Source: Bacteroidales bacterium (GTDB lineage: Bacteria > Bacteroidota > Bacteroidia > Bacteroidales > JAAUTT01). From it: a stretch of 5,991 nt of DNA. The notes beneath the pieces are model-generated. The model had not been told where the DNA came from. It did not search any database and worked only from the letters and a program-made list of their open reading frames with translations. Shown one piece after another: positions 1-5,866 of this stretch (positions are counted from its first letter, which is position 1; each line of letters opens with the position of its first letter). The position numbers and the translations under genes are program-made. The DNA is taken from contig JANXXY010000139.1 of NCBI GenBank assembly GCA_025350365.1, forward strand, positions 1 to 5,991, written 5' to 3'.

Positions 1-411
1 TTTCTCAACGCCACTTTGTTGGGTAACATGATACATTTTCCCATGCAAGAAATTCGGTTTTACCATTGATTTGATTTCAACTTTTTGTTGAATCCATTCC
101 GAACATTCCTTTGCTACTGATTTCTGTGTCAGTCTGCTTTCAATAGGGATTACTATTTTGTCGTCCTCAATTTTAAAATCACGTTTGTTAATTTTTGTCG
201 GGTCAAGCGATTTAATAAAAGTTGGTTCACCAAATAGAAATTTCAATTTGTTTATTGAGTCCAACTGTCCTTTCAAATGGCTGTATGCGTAAATTGTAAA
301 GTATGCCGAAACAATTGATAAGTCAGATTCCGATTTTATATTGTCAACAAGGAACTGTCCTACAGTTCCTCTGTTTTTATTGTCCCGAATAGATGAAAGG
401 TTTACACTCAT
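1..411 (-). CDS. N-terminal part of a PLD-domain protein, probably a PLD-helicase fusion (partial)
   Basis: The reading frame starts at the ATG at 409-411 and stays open to the left edge, giving residues 1-137. Visible landmarks are a GTVGQFL segment near residue 16, SAYFTIYAYSHL near residue 40, FGEPTFIKSLDP near residue 70, and LHGKMYHV at 122-129. The last is the first half of a phospholipase D HxK motif (H123, K125); the expected GSxNF part would lie just beyond the edge. This combination is familiar to me from the N-terminus of large bacterial proteins that join a PLD-type nuclease domain to an SF2/SNF2 helicase, usually about 1000 residues and often in restriction or anti-phage loci. 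The helicase part is outside the window, so the fusion and the defence role are inferences. The leader is A/T-rich with no Shine-Dalgarno site, as is usual in Bacteroidota. A weak -7-like TATTTTTA lies at 441-448 on the minus strand with no good partner box. Confidence 0.8.
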   Translation of the reverse strand, partial: MSVNLSSIRDNKNRGTVGQFLVDNIKSESDLSIVSAYFTIYAYSHLKGQLDSINKLKFLFGEPTFIKSLDPTKINKRDFKIEDDKIVIPIESRLTQKSVAKECSEWIQQKVEIKSMVKPNFLHGKMYHVTQQSGVEK

Positions 412-449
412 AAATTTTTATAAATCATTTTTTTAAAAGTTAAAAATAC

Positions 450-626
450 AGATAAAGCTTCAACTTAGCACCAAGTGTGTTGGCAAAATTGCACTCTTTG
501 GCGAGGCTTTGGTTTGAGTGTTGGCTCGTGGGGGCTTTGCCAATGTGTGTGAATGTGAGTTGGGGTTGCCATTTACCTTTTTCTTTTTGAGCGAAGGAGG
601 AAAAAAAAAATAAATTCATCCAATTT
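450..626. repeat. G/T-rich non-coding element with inverted repeat and A/T tract (repeat-like)
   Basis: This stretch has no convincing ORF and its composition differs sharply from its AT-rich surroundings. On the plus strand, 477-570 is almost all G and T with few A. An 8-base perfect inverted repeat, TTGGCAAA at 480-487 and TTTGCCAA at 536-543, encloses 48 bases. Further on, CTTTTTCTTTTT (579-590), GAGCGAAGGAGG and a run of ten A form a second, weak hairpin. The style resembles dispersed intergenic elements of Bacteroidota genomes, but only one copy is in the window, so calling it a repeat is inference. It separates the PLD gene from the small membrane ORF. Confidence 0.35.
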
Positions 627-645
627 GCATCAACTTGTCAAAGAG

Positions 646-924
646 TTAAATTCCATATTTCAATCTTGCCAATATTGAACGTATCTGTTTGCTGTGCGTT
701 TTTTTACACATCTGACTAACGTAAATATTGCATCCAAATAATAAGGTAGTTGCAAAATTAATGATTGGAAATAATTTGGGCATTATCGCAATTAACTGGT
801 CAAAAATAAAGATTGCAAAAAACAATGGTGGGTGTTTCTGTTTTAACTTATCCATTGCAAAACCTTTAAAACATAGTCCAATGCCAATAACAACTGGGGA
901 TGGGGCAGTCAATAGATAATTCAT
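646..924 (-). CDS. possible small membrane protein of unknown function
   Basis: The frame gives 92 residues from the ATG at 922-924. I do not recognise a family. The protein is hydrophobic in three stretches, roughly residues 3-22, 33-48 and 51-69, and ends in a basic tail (KKTHSKQIRSILARLK) that would probably lie on the cytoplasmic side. The three segments are separated by a charged loop, DKLKQKHPP. No Shine-Dalgarno site precedes the ATG. The frame is also open upstream to a TGA at 985-987, adding about 20 codons without another ATG, so it may be the remnant of a longer gene. The opposite strand also has an open frame here (728-919), but its translation looks less protein-like. It lies between two atypical non-coding elements, as a cargo gene might. 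Real coding status is uncertain. Confidence 0.4.
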   Translation of the reverse strand: MNYLLTAPSPVVIGIGLCFKGFAMDKLKQKHPPLFFAIFIFDQLIAIMPKLFPIINFATTLLFGCNIYVSQMCKKTHSKQIRSILARLKYGI

Positions 925-989
925 AAGTATCGATGGTTGGAAGTCAAATAAAGTCTTTTCCTGCGGTTTTAAGATAAGAAATTTTCACC

Positions 990-1072
990 AAATGAGACTC
1001 GGCATATTGTTTGTGCCGACTGGAAGCCGAAAAAAGTAATCGGGCAAGACGCTTCGTTTTAACCTAGGACTT
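990..1072. other. hairpin-bearing spacer of atypical composition
   Basis: This is a short non-coding stretch, richer in G and C than its flanks, between the small membrane ORF and the toxin-like pseudogene. It contains a perfect 6-base stem, TCGGCA (999-1004) and TGCCGA (1014-1019), with a 9-base loop. It also has a second CCGA/TCGG pairing at 1027-1043 and the palindrome CCTAGG at 1063-1068. No T-run follows the stems in either direction, so it is not a standard intrinsic terminator. It may be a fragment of a dispersed element. Confidence 0.3.
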
Positions 1073-1078
1073 TTTATT

Positions 1079-1431
1079 TTATTCGTGTTCTATTATGTCA
1101 AAACTACTTAATTCTACAAATGAATATTCTAAAAATAATTTACTTACCCTTTCAATGTTTGAATCGAAGAGATTCAATAGGATTTTATTTTTAATATTTT
1201 CTGTGGATACAAGTAGTAATTTATAAGGAATACCATTGATATAATATGAATCTAATAAATCAGAGTCCTTGGTAATTACTATTCTACCTTCTCTTATTGA
1301 AATTTCTCTTATTTCGTTATCAGTAGTAATTCTTTGTTTGGTAAGTCATCAGTATGAATAACATCAAATCCCTTTTTTTTAAGTAATTTTGACAGTGCAA
1401 AAGGGAGTTGTGCACCTACAATAAATTTCAT
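1079..1431 (-). pseudogene. DUF5615-type PIN-like toxin, frameshifted and with altered active site
   Basis: The gene begins at the ATG at 1429-1431, overlapping the antitoxin stop by four bases (ATGA). The first frame reads MKFIVGAQLPFALSKLLKKK and on to about residue 32 (DLPN), then stops at 1309-1311. The family sequence continues in the -1 frame, QRITTDNEIREISIREGRIV and on through an ITKDSD motif to a TAA at 1079-1081. One missing base near 1335-1342 (CCAAACAAAG on the minus strand) restores 117 residues, the normal size for a DUF5615 PIN-like protein. These proteins are predicted metal-dependent RNases and normally start with a (D)AQLP or DENLP motif in which the Asp is the first acidic active-site residue. 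Here it is Gly6 (GGT, one base from GAT). The later acidic pair in TKDSD is kept. The toxin is therefore probably dead by two lesions. A sequencing error could explain the frameshift but not easily both. Confidence 0.85.
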
Positions 1432-1661
1432 GCAACAATTTTATGTATTGATTTCACCCTTATCAGTCGTGATGCAAAAGCCAAACAGGCACTAATATCT
1501 TCCTCTTCCAATGCCGGATAATCTTCAATGATTTCTGAGACAGTCATTCCCGATGAAAGTAAATCCAATATCAACTCTACCGGATACCGCATATTCCTAA
1601 TTGTTGGTTTTCCATGGCAAATTTCCGGATTTATAGTAATTCTATTGATCAAAGTTTCCAT
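1428..1661 (-). CDS. DUF433-family antitoxin-like protein
   Basis: This 77-residue protein has the typical DUF433 sequence: RITINPEICHGKPTIRNMRY at residues 6-25, then a small helical domain with ELILDLLSSGMTVSEIIEDYP at about 28-48 and LEEEDISACLAFA further on. DUF433 proteins have a winged-helix or helix-turn-helix-like fold. They are commonly encoded just upstream of DUF5615 PIN-like toxins, as here, with an ATGA start-stop overlap that suggests translational coupling. The presumed role is to bind the toxin and repress the pair's own promoter; this is family knowledge, not shown in this window. An in-frame ATG exists nine codons earlier (1686-1688), but it lies upstream of the likely -7 box at 1678-1685. 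The start at 1659-1661 also fits the family better. The gene appears intact although its partner is broken. Confidence 0.85.
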   Translation of the reverse strand: METLINRITINPEICHGKPTIRNMRYPVELILDLLSSGMTVSEIIEDYPALEEEDISACLAFASRLIRVKSIHKIVA

Positions 1662-1677
1662 ATCTTCATAATTTACA

Positions 1678-1709
1678 CAAAAATACATACTTTTTTATAT
1701 GCTTCCAAA
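1678..1709 (-). promoter_or_regulatory. Bacteroidota-type promoter for the antitoxin-toxin pair
   Basis: On the minus strand a -33 box TTTG (1706-1709) is followed by 20 bases and a perfect TAnnTTTG -7 box, TATTTTTG (1678-1685). This spacing is that of the Bacteroidota primary sigma factor. Transcription would start near 1672-1675, leaving a leader of about 10-14 bases before the ATG at 1661. A second perfect -7-like TACTTTTG at 1706-1713 overlaps the -33 box but has no good upstream partner. Confidence 0.55.
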
Positions 1710-1808
1710 AGTATTTAAAAGCTTGCAGGCACTATGAAAATCTTTTGTAAGAGGTTGTAAATTGATTGGTATGACTTCCCTGCTTTATACTTCACACTAA
1801 ACCAGCTT

Positions 1809-2984
1809 TCAAAAAACAACCCCAATCTGGGAGCAAATGAAATCGGCCTGACCGAAATTAGCCTTGATGTACGCCCCAATATAGACGTTACTGCGGGTAC
1901 AATATTTAGGATCGAACAGATAATATTGCACACCCAGCCTTGTGCTGAAAATTTTCTTGGTTACATTTTGAAAATCATTTGACTTTCCATTGCGTTCGAT
2001 GTATTTGTTGTAAAATTGATTGTATACGTTAATACCTCCCTGAGTAAGCAGGCTGAAATGGCTAATCATCAATTCATGAGCGATAAAAACACCTATTACG
2101 GTTGCTTTTAACTTCTGCTGACTCGAAAAATAATCGTTATTAACAATGTAATTATAGAAACTATTATAATGATTTACCTCAATGCCCAATTGCATATTGC
2201 TGGCTTTGCCGTATCGTTTGGAGAGGTAAATATCGTTCACGTAAATGGCATACTTGGGAGTAAGTACTGGCCCTTTGGTATCGGCCAGCTCATGCACGCC
2301 AATACCTGCGCGAATATTGAACCTGATTTTACTTTTGGGTACTTTTATATCCTTCCGGGTAAACCGCTTGGGTAATTCCCTGGGAGCATAAGCCAGTCCC
2401 AGAAATACCGACGGCAGATTAATGCCCATATTTGGAACCTGATAATGCCCATTGGAACAATGAGACACCATGAAACCAGTTTTTATATTCAAATGGCGAC
2501 CAATTGAAGGCTGAATATAGACCGATGCAAATGCAAATGCCGTTATGGTCGATCCAATATAAAAATCAGAAGGATTACTGTCATAATTATATTGTTTTTC
2601 GAAAAACGCAAGACCAAGTCCTAAATTAACCCTCGGGGAATACCACTGACTACCCTGAGTATTAAATGTGATATTTGGAACCACTCCTGCCATTCTGCCC
2701 AATTCTTTTCTATTACCAAAATCCCAGACGAACAACGAACATCCTACTTTTGGGAATCCGAAAATATGATGCCAATCCTTACTGCCATTGGTTTGCACCG
2801 CTATATCCAGTTCCATCGAAAATGGATTAACGCTTTTCGGTACATCTTCGGAGATATTAACAATGTGTCCGAGATGAAACGATGGCTCAATAGACCAATA
2901 TCTAAAACTTAGAGAGTCTTTTACTGGCTGCGCCAGTGCGGTGAAGAGATTTGTTATAACAATAATAAAAGTAAAGAAACGCAT
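1809..2984 (-). CDS. PagL-like acyloxyacyl hydrolase (outer-membrane beta-barrel)
   Basis: The 391-residue product has a signal peptide (residues 1-18, cleaved about ALA|Q) and no further membrane helices. It has many alternating aromatic/hydrophobic strands and ends in Phe (IGVVF), as outer-membrane barrels do. The motif SHCSNGHYQVPNMGINLP at 174-191 matches the HxSN active-site signature of PagL lipid A 3-O-deacylases (His175, Ser177). PagL removes a fatty acid from lipid A at the outer membrane. It is about 170-190 residues in proteobacteria; this protein is twice as long, as is common for relatives annotated in Bacteroidota, and its second half (about 218-391) looks like more barrel strands. 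At about the place where PagL has its catalytic Glu, this protein has Asn189, so activity on lipid A is not certain. The gene follows the epimerase terminator, so it probably has its own promoter; a TAATCTTG -7-like box lies at 3005-3012. Confidence 0.75.
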   Translation of the reverse strand: MRFFTFIIVITNLFTALAQPVKDSLSFRYWSIEPSFHLGHIVNISEDVPKSVNPFSMELDIAVQTNGSKDWHHIFGFPKVGCSLFVWDFGNRKELGRMAGVVPNITFNTQGSQWYSPRVNLGLGLAFFEKQYNYDSNPSDFYIGSTITAFAFASVYIQPSIGRHLNIKTGFMVSHCSNGHYQVPNMGINLPSVFLGLAYAPRELPKRFTRKDIKVPKSKIRFNIRAGIGVHELADTKGPVLTPKYAIYVNDIYLSKRYGKASNMQLGIEVNHYNSFYNYIVNNDYFSSQQKLKATVIGVFIAHELMISHFSLLTQGGINVYNQFYNKYIERNGKSNDFQNVTKKIFSTRLGVQYYLFDPKYCTRSNVYIGAYIKANFGQADFICSQIGVVF

Positions 2985-3026
2985 TAAGTGGCTTTAAAAT
3001 CAGGCAAGATTATTGGGTTGGAAAAA

Positions 3027-3064
3027 ATTATTCCTCCGAAAAAATAGTCAATCAGAGGAATAAT
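3027..3064 (-). terminator. intrinsic terminator of the aldose epimerase gene
   Basis: A perfect 10-base stem, ATTATTCCTC (3027-3036) and GAGGAATAAT (3055-3064), encloses an 18-base loop. On the minus strand it is followed at once by six T (3021-3026 read in reverse), and it begins 12 bases after the epimerase stop codon. The plus strand has no T-run after it, so it acts for the minus-strand gene. It separates the epimerase from the acyloxyacyl hydrolase gene. Confidence 0.75.
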
Positions 3065-3076
3065 AGGAATATTTAA

Positions 3077-4183
3077 TTATCGTATTGAAAACTTATAAAT
3101 AGTAAGCTGAGTGTATTTTTTACCTGGGTTTAAAACAACCGAAGGAAATTTAGGTTGATTTGGAGAATCAGGAAAATGCTGGGTTTCGAGACACATCCCA
3201 AAGTGTTTATCATATTTTGCACCGCCAATACCGGTTAATGAACCATCGAGAAAATTTCCCGAATAGAATTGAATACCCGGTTCGGTTGTATACGTCTGAA
3301 GCAAACGTCCTGAAGTTGGTTCGTATACCTCGGCGGCCAAAGACAATTCGGTGTTTTGCTTGCGTAGTTTATAGTTAATATCATAACCTCCGGGAACTTT
3401 TTCAATTCGTTCTCCAATCTTATGTGCCGTAGTAAAATCAAATGCAGTAGCAGCAACAGGAGCAATTACGCCGGTAGGAATTAATGTAGTATCGGTTGGT
3501 GTAATTGAATCGGCAAACAGGGTTAATTCGTGGTTCAAAATATTTTCCTTTGCACCCGATAAATTAAAATAACTATGGTTTGTAACATTCAGAACTGTTG
3601 CTTTATCAGTTGCAGCTTCGTATGAAATTTTAATTTCGTTATTATTAGTAAGCATGTAAGTAACTTTCAAAGTAAGGGTTCCCGGATAACCTTCTTCCAT
3701 GTCTTTGCTCATATAAGTAAGCGATAACCCTACTGAATCTGCTGAAGAAATTTCGGATGCATCCCAAACCTGTCTGTCAAATCCTTTTAACCCGCCATGC
3801 AACGAATTAGGGCCATTATTGATAGCGAGAGTGTATTCAGTGCCATTGAGAGAGAATTTACCCTTGGCAATACGATTTCCAAATCGACCAACAATGCTTC
3901 CAAAATGAGGATTTTCTCCTATGTACGATTTTAAGCTATCAAATCCTAAAACCACATTTTCAAATTTACCGTTTTTATCGGGTACAATAATCGAAGTAAC
4001 TCTGCTTCCCCAATTTGTGATTTTAACTACCATCCCGTTTTTATTAGTAAGGGTATAAAGAGAAATTTCTTTCCCATCGGCTTGTCCCCAGGTGTCTTTT
4101 TTGACAGAAGGCTTATCTTCTTTCTTAGCGCAAGCAGCTAAAAACAAGATACTAATAAATAAAGTAGTGATTTTGATTTTCAT
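3077..4183 (-). CDS. galM: aldose 1-epimerase (galactose mutarotase), lipoprotein
   Basis: The 368-residue protein interconverts alpha and beta anomers of aldoses such as galactose and glucose. Family landmarks are all present: GRFGNRIAKG (99-108, Arg104), NSLHGG (His129), NVTNHSYFNLSG (His203, the catalytic acid), GGYDINY (Asp268) and CLETQHFPDSPN (Glu333, the catalytic base). The position after Asp268 is Ile where His is common. The N-terminus is a lipoprotein signal with lipobox LAAC (Cys18). It is followed by AKKEDK, whose K-E-D resembles the Lys-acidic export signal of surface lipoproteins in Bacteroidota. The enzyme therefore probably acts in the periplasm or at the cell surface on imported sugars, unlike cytoplasmic GalM. 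The start at 4181-4183 has an A-rich leader, and a TATCTTTC -7-like box lies at 4211-4218. A stem-loop terminator follows the stop. The symbol reflects the family, not proven orthology. Confidence 0.93.
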   Translation of the reverse strand: MKIKITTLFISILFLAACAKKEDKPSVKKDTWGQADGKEISLYTLTNKNGMVVKITNWGSRVTSIIVPDKNGKFENVVLGFDSLKSYIGENPHFGSIVGRFGNRIAKGKFSLNGTEYTLAINNGPNSLHGGLKGFDRQVWDASEISSADSVGLSLTYMSKDMEEGYPGTLTLKVTYMLTNNNEIKISYEAATDKATVLNVTNHSYFNLSGAKENILNHELTLFADSITPTDTTLIPTGVIAPVAATAFDFTTAHKIGERIEKVPGGYDINYKLRKQNTELSLAAEVYEPTSGRLLQTYTTEPGIQFYSGNFLDGSLTGIGGAKYDKHFGMCLETQHFPDSPNQPKFPSVVLNPGKKYTQLTIYKFSIR

Positions 4184-4250
4184 AATTTTTGTTTTTAATT
4201 TTTTGAAAGCGAAAGATATAAAAAAATTATATTGAATTTACAGGGGAACT

Positions 4251-4340
4251 GAACTGAAATAAATAGAAATAAGTAGAAATAGATAGAAATAGATGAAAAT
4301 AAATGGAAATAGATAGTGATAGATAGTGATAGAATTACAT
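4251..4340. repeat. 10-base imperfect tandem repeat, about 8-9 units
   Basis: Nine consecutive 10-base blocks fit the pattern AGATAGAAAT: for example AAATAGAAAT, AAGTAGAAAT, AGATAGAAAT, AAATGGAAAT, and two identical copies of AGATAGTGAT at 4311-4330. The first (GAACTGAAAT) and last (AGAATTACAT) blocks are degenerate. The repeat lies about 70-160 bases upstream of the epimerase start and about 280 bases upstream of the divergent serine hydrolase. The A-runs recur every 10 bases, close to the helical turn, so the DNA may be bent. Confidence 0.85.
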
Positions 4341-4622
4341 AATATTTAATCGGAAAATAAGGTGATCGTTTTGCAGCGTCCACGGAAAAATTGCTTTCTC
4401 ACTTTATACTTCTTTCACCATAATTAGCCCATTTCAAATAATTCCATATTTGTATCGTTATATCAATGGAGTAATATTGGTTTTAAAGCGACATGGTTTG
4501 CAAGTAAGTGTGAAAATAACAAAATTAATTTTTATATGTTTATACTGCGAAAAATAGATTTTATGCTTTACAACTTTTACGCCATCTAATACGTATATAA
4601 GCACTATTATACCAATTTACGA
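4341..4622. other. intergenic region between divergent epimerase and serine hydrolase genes
   Basis: This is the remaining part of a 439-base gap between divergent genes. It is AT-rich and has no convincing ORF, tRNA or structured RNA. It contains two small palindromes, AAAATTAATTTT at 4521-4532 and ATACGTAT at 4589-4596, and the candidate promoter at 4449-4479. I see nothing else that stands out. Confidence 0.5.
4449..4479 (+). promoter_or_regulatory. candidate Bacteroidota-type promoter for the serine hydrolase
   Basis: A TTTG -33 box (4449-4452), a 19-base spacer and TAATATTG (4472-4479, one mismatch to TAnnTTTG) are correctly arranged on the plus strand. Transcription from about 4485 would give a long leader of roughly 135 bases before the ATG at 4623. 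The match is by eye and may be chance in such AT-rich DNA. Confidence 0.35.
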
Positions 4623-5861
4623 ATGAACATACGATATTATTTGGCTTTATCAATTTTGGTTATATGCTCATGCAAGAGTAAACCTCAAATTGTCGAAGTC
4701 AGAATACTTCATGCAAATAAAGAATTAGCGGTTTCCACAGCACAAATCCCTTATGTACAGGAGTATGAAAAATTTGCCCTCGAAACCATGAAGGAGACTC
4801 ACCAACCCGGGGCGGCCATTGCAATAGTTAAAGGATCGGAAGTGCTTTACCTTAAAGGAATGGGTGTAAAATCGGTTGGAACTACTGACTCGGTTGATAT
4901 TCATACTGTTTTTAGGATTGCTTCGGTATCAAAAGGTTTTGCTGCCATTTTGACGGGTATTTTGGTTCAGGAAAAAAAAATTGAGTGGGACGATAAAGTT
5001 ATTAAGTATCTGCCTGCTTTTGCTCTAAAAGATACGTTTAGCACACATCATATTACGATTCGGCATATTCTAAGCCATACAAGCGGATTGCCCATCCACA
5101 CCTTTACAAATTTGATTGAAAGCCGGGTTCCTTATGAAACCTTACGCGACAACCTTCGTTATGTCAGCCCTATTGCTCCCTTAGGAAAAGAATATGGATA
5201 TCAAAATGTGGTTTACAGTCTCATTGGCGATATTATTAAGAAAGTAACAGGCAAGCCATACAACGAAGTACTAAAGGAAAAAGTGTTTACACCTTTGCAA
5301 ATGACCGATGCCTCGGCAAGTTTTGAGTCGTTGAATGAAGGTTCTAATGTGGCATTACCTCATTTAAAGAGAAGTGATTCCACCTTTTATGCATTCCGAA
5401 ATACTCCCGAATACTATTCAGTGCTACCGGCAGCCGGAGTGAATGCAAGTATTTCGGACATGGCAAAATGGTTAATGGCACTTTTAGGAAATAACCCTGA
5501 AGTAATAACCAAAGAAACGTTAAAAGAGTTATTTAAACGGGAAGTACAAGTACCAAGACGCCGCAAGTACCATTTTTTTCGTTGGCGATCAATCAGGGAA
5601 ACCTATTATGCCATGGGTTGGAGAGTTCTTAACTATGGCGGAGAAACTGTAATTTATCATGGAGGCTTCGTGAACGGCTATCGCAGTGAAATCGGCTTTT
5701 GCCCATCACAAAAAATTGGTATTGTTGTGCTTTGCAATGCATCAGGCAAACTTGTAAACGAAAGCATCCCCACCTTTTTCGACGATTATTTTAACCATCA
5801 GCATAAAGTGGAAATAAAAAAAGCGGTAATAACCCCGCCTTTTCTATGTACTATGTACTAA
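4623..5861 (+). CDS. lipoprotein serine hydrolase, class C beta-lactamase family
   Basis: This 412-residue member of the serine beta-lactamase/penicillin-binding-protein superfamily (PF00144 type) has all three active-site motifs. They are SVSK at 101-104 (Ser101 nucleophile, Lys104), Tyr193-Gln-Asn195 as the YxN motif, and HGG at 346-348 in place of KTG. The segments LSHTSGLP (150-157) and AAGVNASISDMAKW (270-283) are also typical. The N-terminus is a lipoprotein signal with Cys17 as the likely lipidated residue (VICSC), placing it in the periplasm or outer membrane. Such proteins are usually peptidases, esterases or cell-wall-modifying enzymes; the substrate cannot be told, and antibiotic resistance should not be assumed. 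The last 15 or so residues (after about KVEIKK) overlap a terminator hairpin and a 7-base tandem repeat, so this tail may not be part of the ancestral protein. It stands alone on the plus strand and converges on gcvH. Confidence 0.9.
   Translation: MNIRYYLALSILVICSCKSKPQIVEVRILHANKELAVSTAQIPYVQEYEKFALETMKETHQPGAAIAIVKGSEVLYLKGMGVKSVGTTDSVDIHTVFRIASVSKGFAAILTGILVQEKKIEWDDKVIKYLPAFALKDTFSTHHITIRHILSHTSGLPIHTFTNLIESRVPYETLRDNLRYVSPIAPLGKEYGYQNVVYSLIGDIIKKVTGKPYNEVLKEKVFTPLQMTDASASFESLNEGSNVALPHLKRSDSTFYAFRNTPEYYSVLPAAGVNASISDMAKWLMALLGNNPEVITKETLKELFKREVQVPRRRKYHFFRWRSIRETYYAMGWRVLNYGGETVIYHGGFVNGYRSEIGFCPSQKIGIVVLCNASGKLVNESIPTFFDDYFNHQHKVEIKKAVITPPFLCTMY
5816..5843. terminator. bidirectional terminator between convergent genes, inside the hydrolase 3' end
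   Basis: GCGG (5823-5826) pairs with CCGC (5835-5838) around an 8-base loop, and flanking A7 (5816-5822) can pair with T4 (5840-5843) past one bulged C. Read on the minus strand the stem is followed by seven T, a good intrinsic terminator for gcvH. On the plus strand only four T follow, so it is weaker for the hydrolase, whose last codons form the stem. Confidence 0.6.
5844..5860. repeat. 7-base direct tandem repeat CTATGTA at the hydrolase stop
   Basis: CTATGTA occurs twice in tandem (5844-5850, 5851-5857) followed by a partial copy CTA (5858-5860). It encodes the last residues LCTMY and provides the TAA stop with the next base. Gain or loss of one unit would change the reading frame and the C-terminal tail. 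Confidence 0.7.
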
Positions 5862-5866
5862 AAAAA

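Noticed and set aside
450..560. Integron attC site in the G/T-rich element
   Set aside because: The inverted repeat is present, but I could not find properly placed RYYYAAC and GTTRRRY core sites at the ends, and no integrase is in the window.
728..919. Plus-strand 63-residue ORF
   Set aside because: It lies opposite the hydrophobic minus-strand frame, has no recognisable motif or start signal, and is probably its antisense shadow.
1328..1345. Programmed ribosomal frameshift in the toxin-like gene
   Set aside because: The junction CCAAACAAAG is not a canonical X XXY YYZ slippery heptamer, and the active-site Gly also points to decay.
1715..1933. Minus-strand 72-residue ORF overlapping the end of the acyloxyacyl hydrolase
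   Set aside because: The hydrolase frame ends normally in a barrel-like IGVVF, so no frameshift is needed, and this frame resembles no protein.
4251..4340. CRISPR array
   Set aside because: Units are 10 bases with no spacers between them, and no cas gene is present.
4195..4383. Minus-strand 62-residue ORF upstream of galM
   Set aside because: Its repetitive Ile/Tyr/Phe/Leu sequence is a by-product of translating the 10-base tandem repeat.
4623..5861. Antibiotic-resistance beta-lactamase
   Set aside because: The SxxK, YxN and HxG motifs are shared by many peptidases and esterases of the family; HGG in place of KTG and the lipoprotein signal favour a general serine hydrolase.
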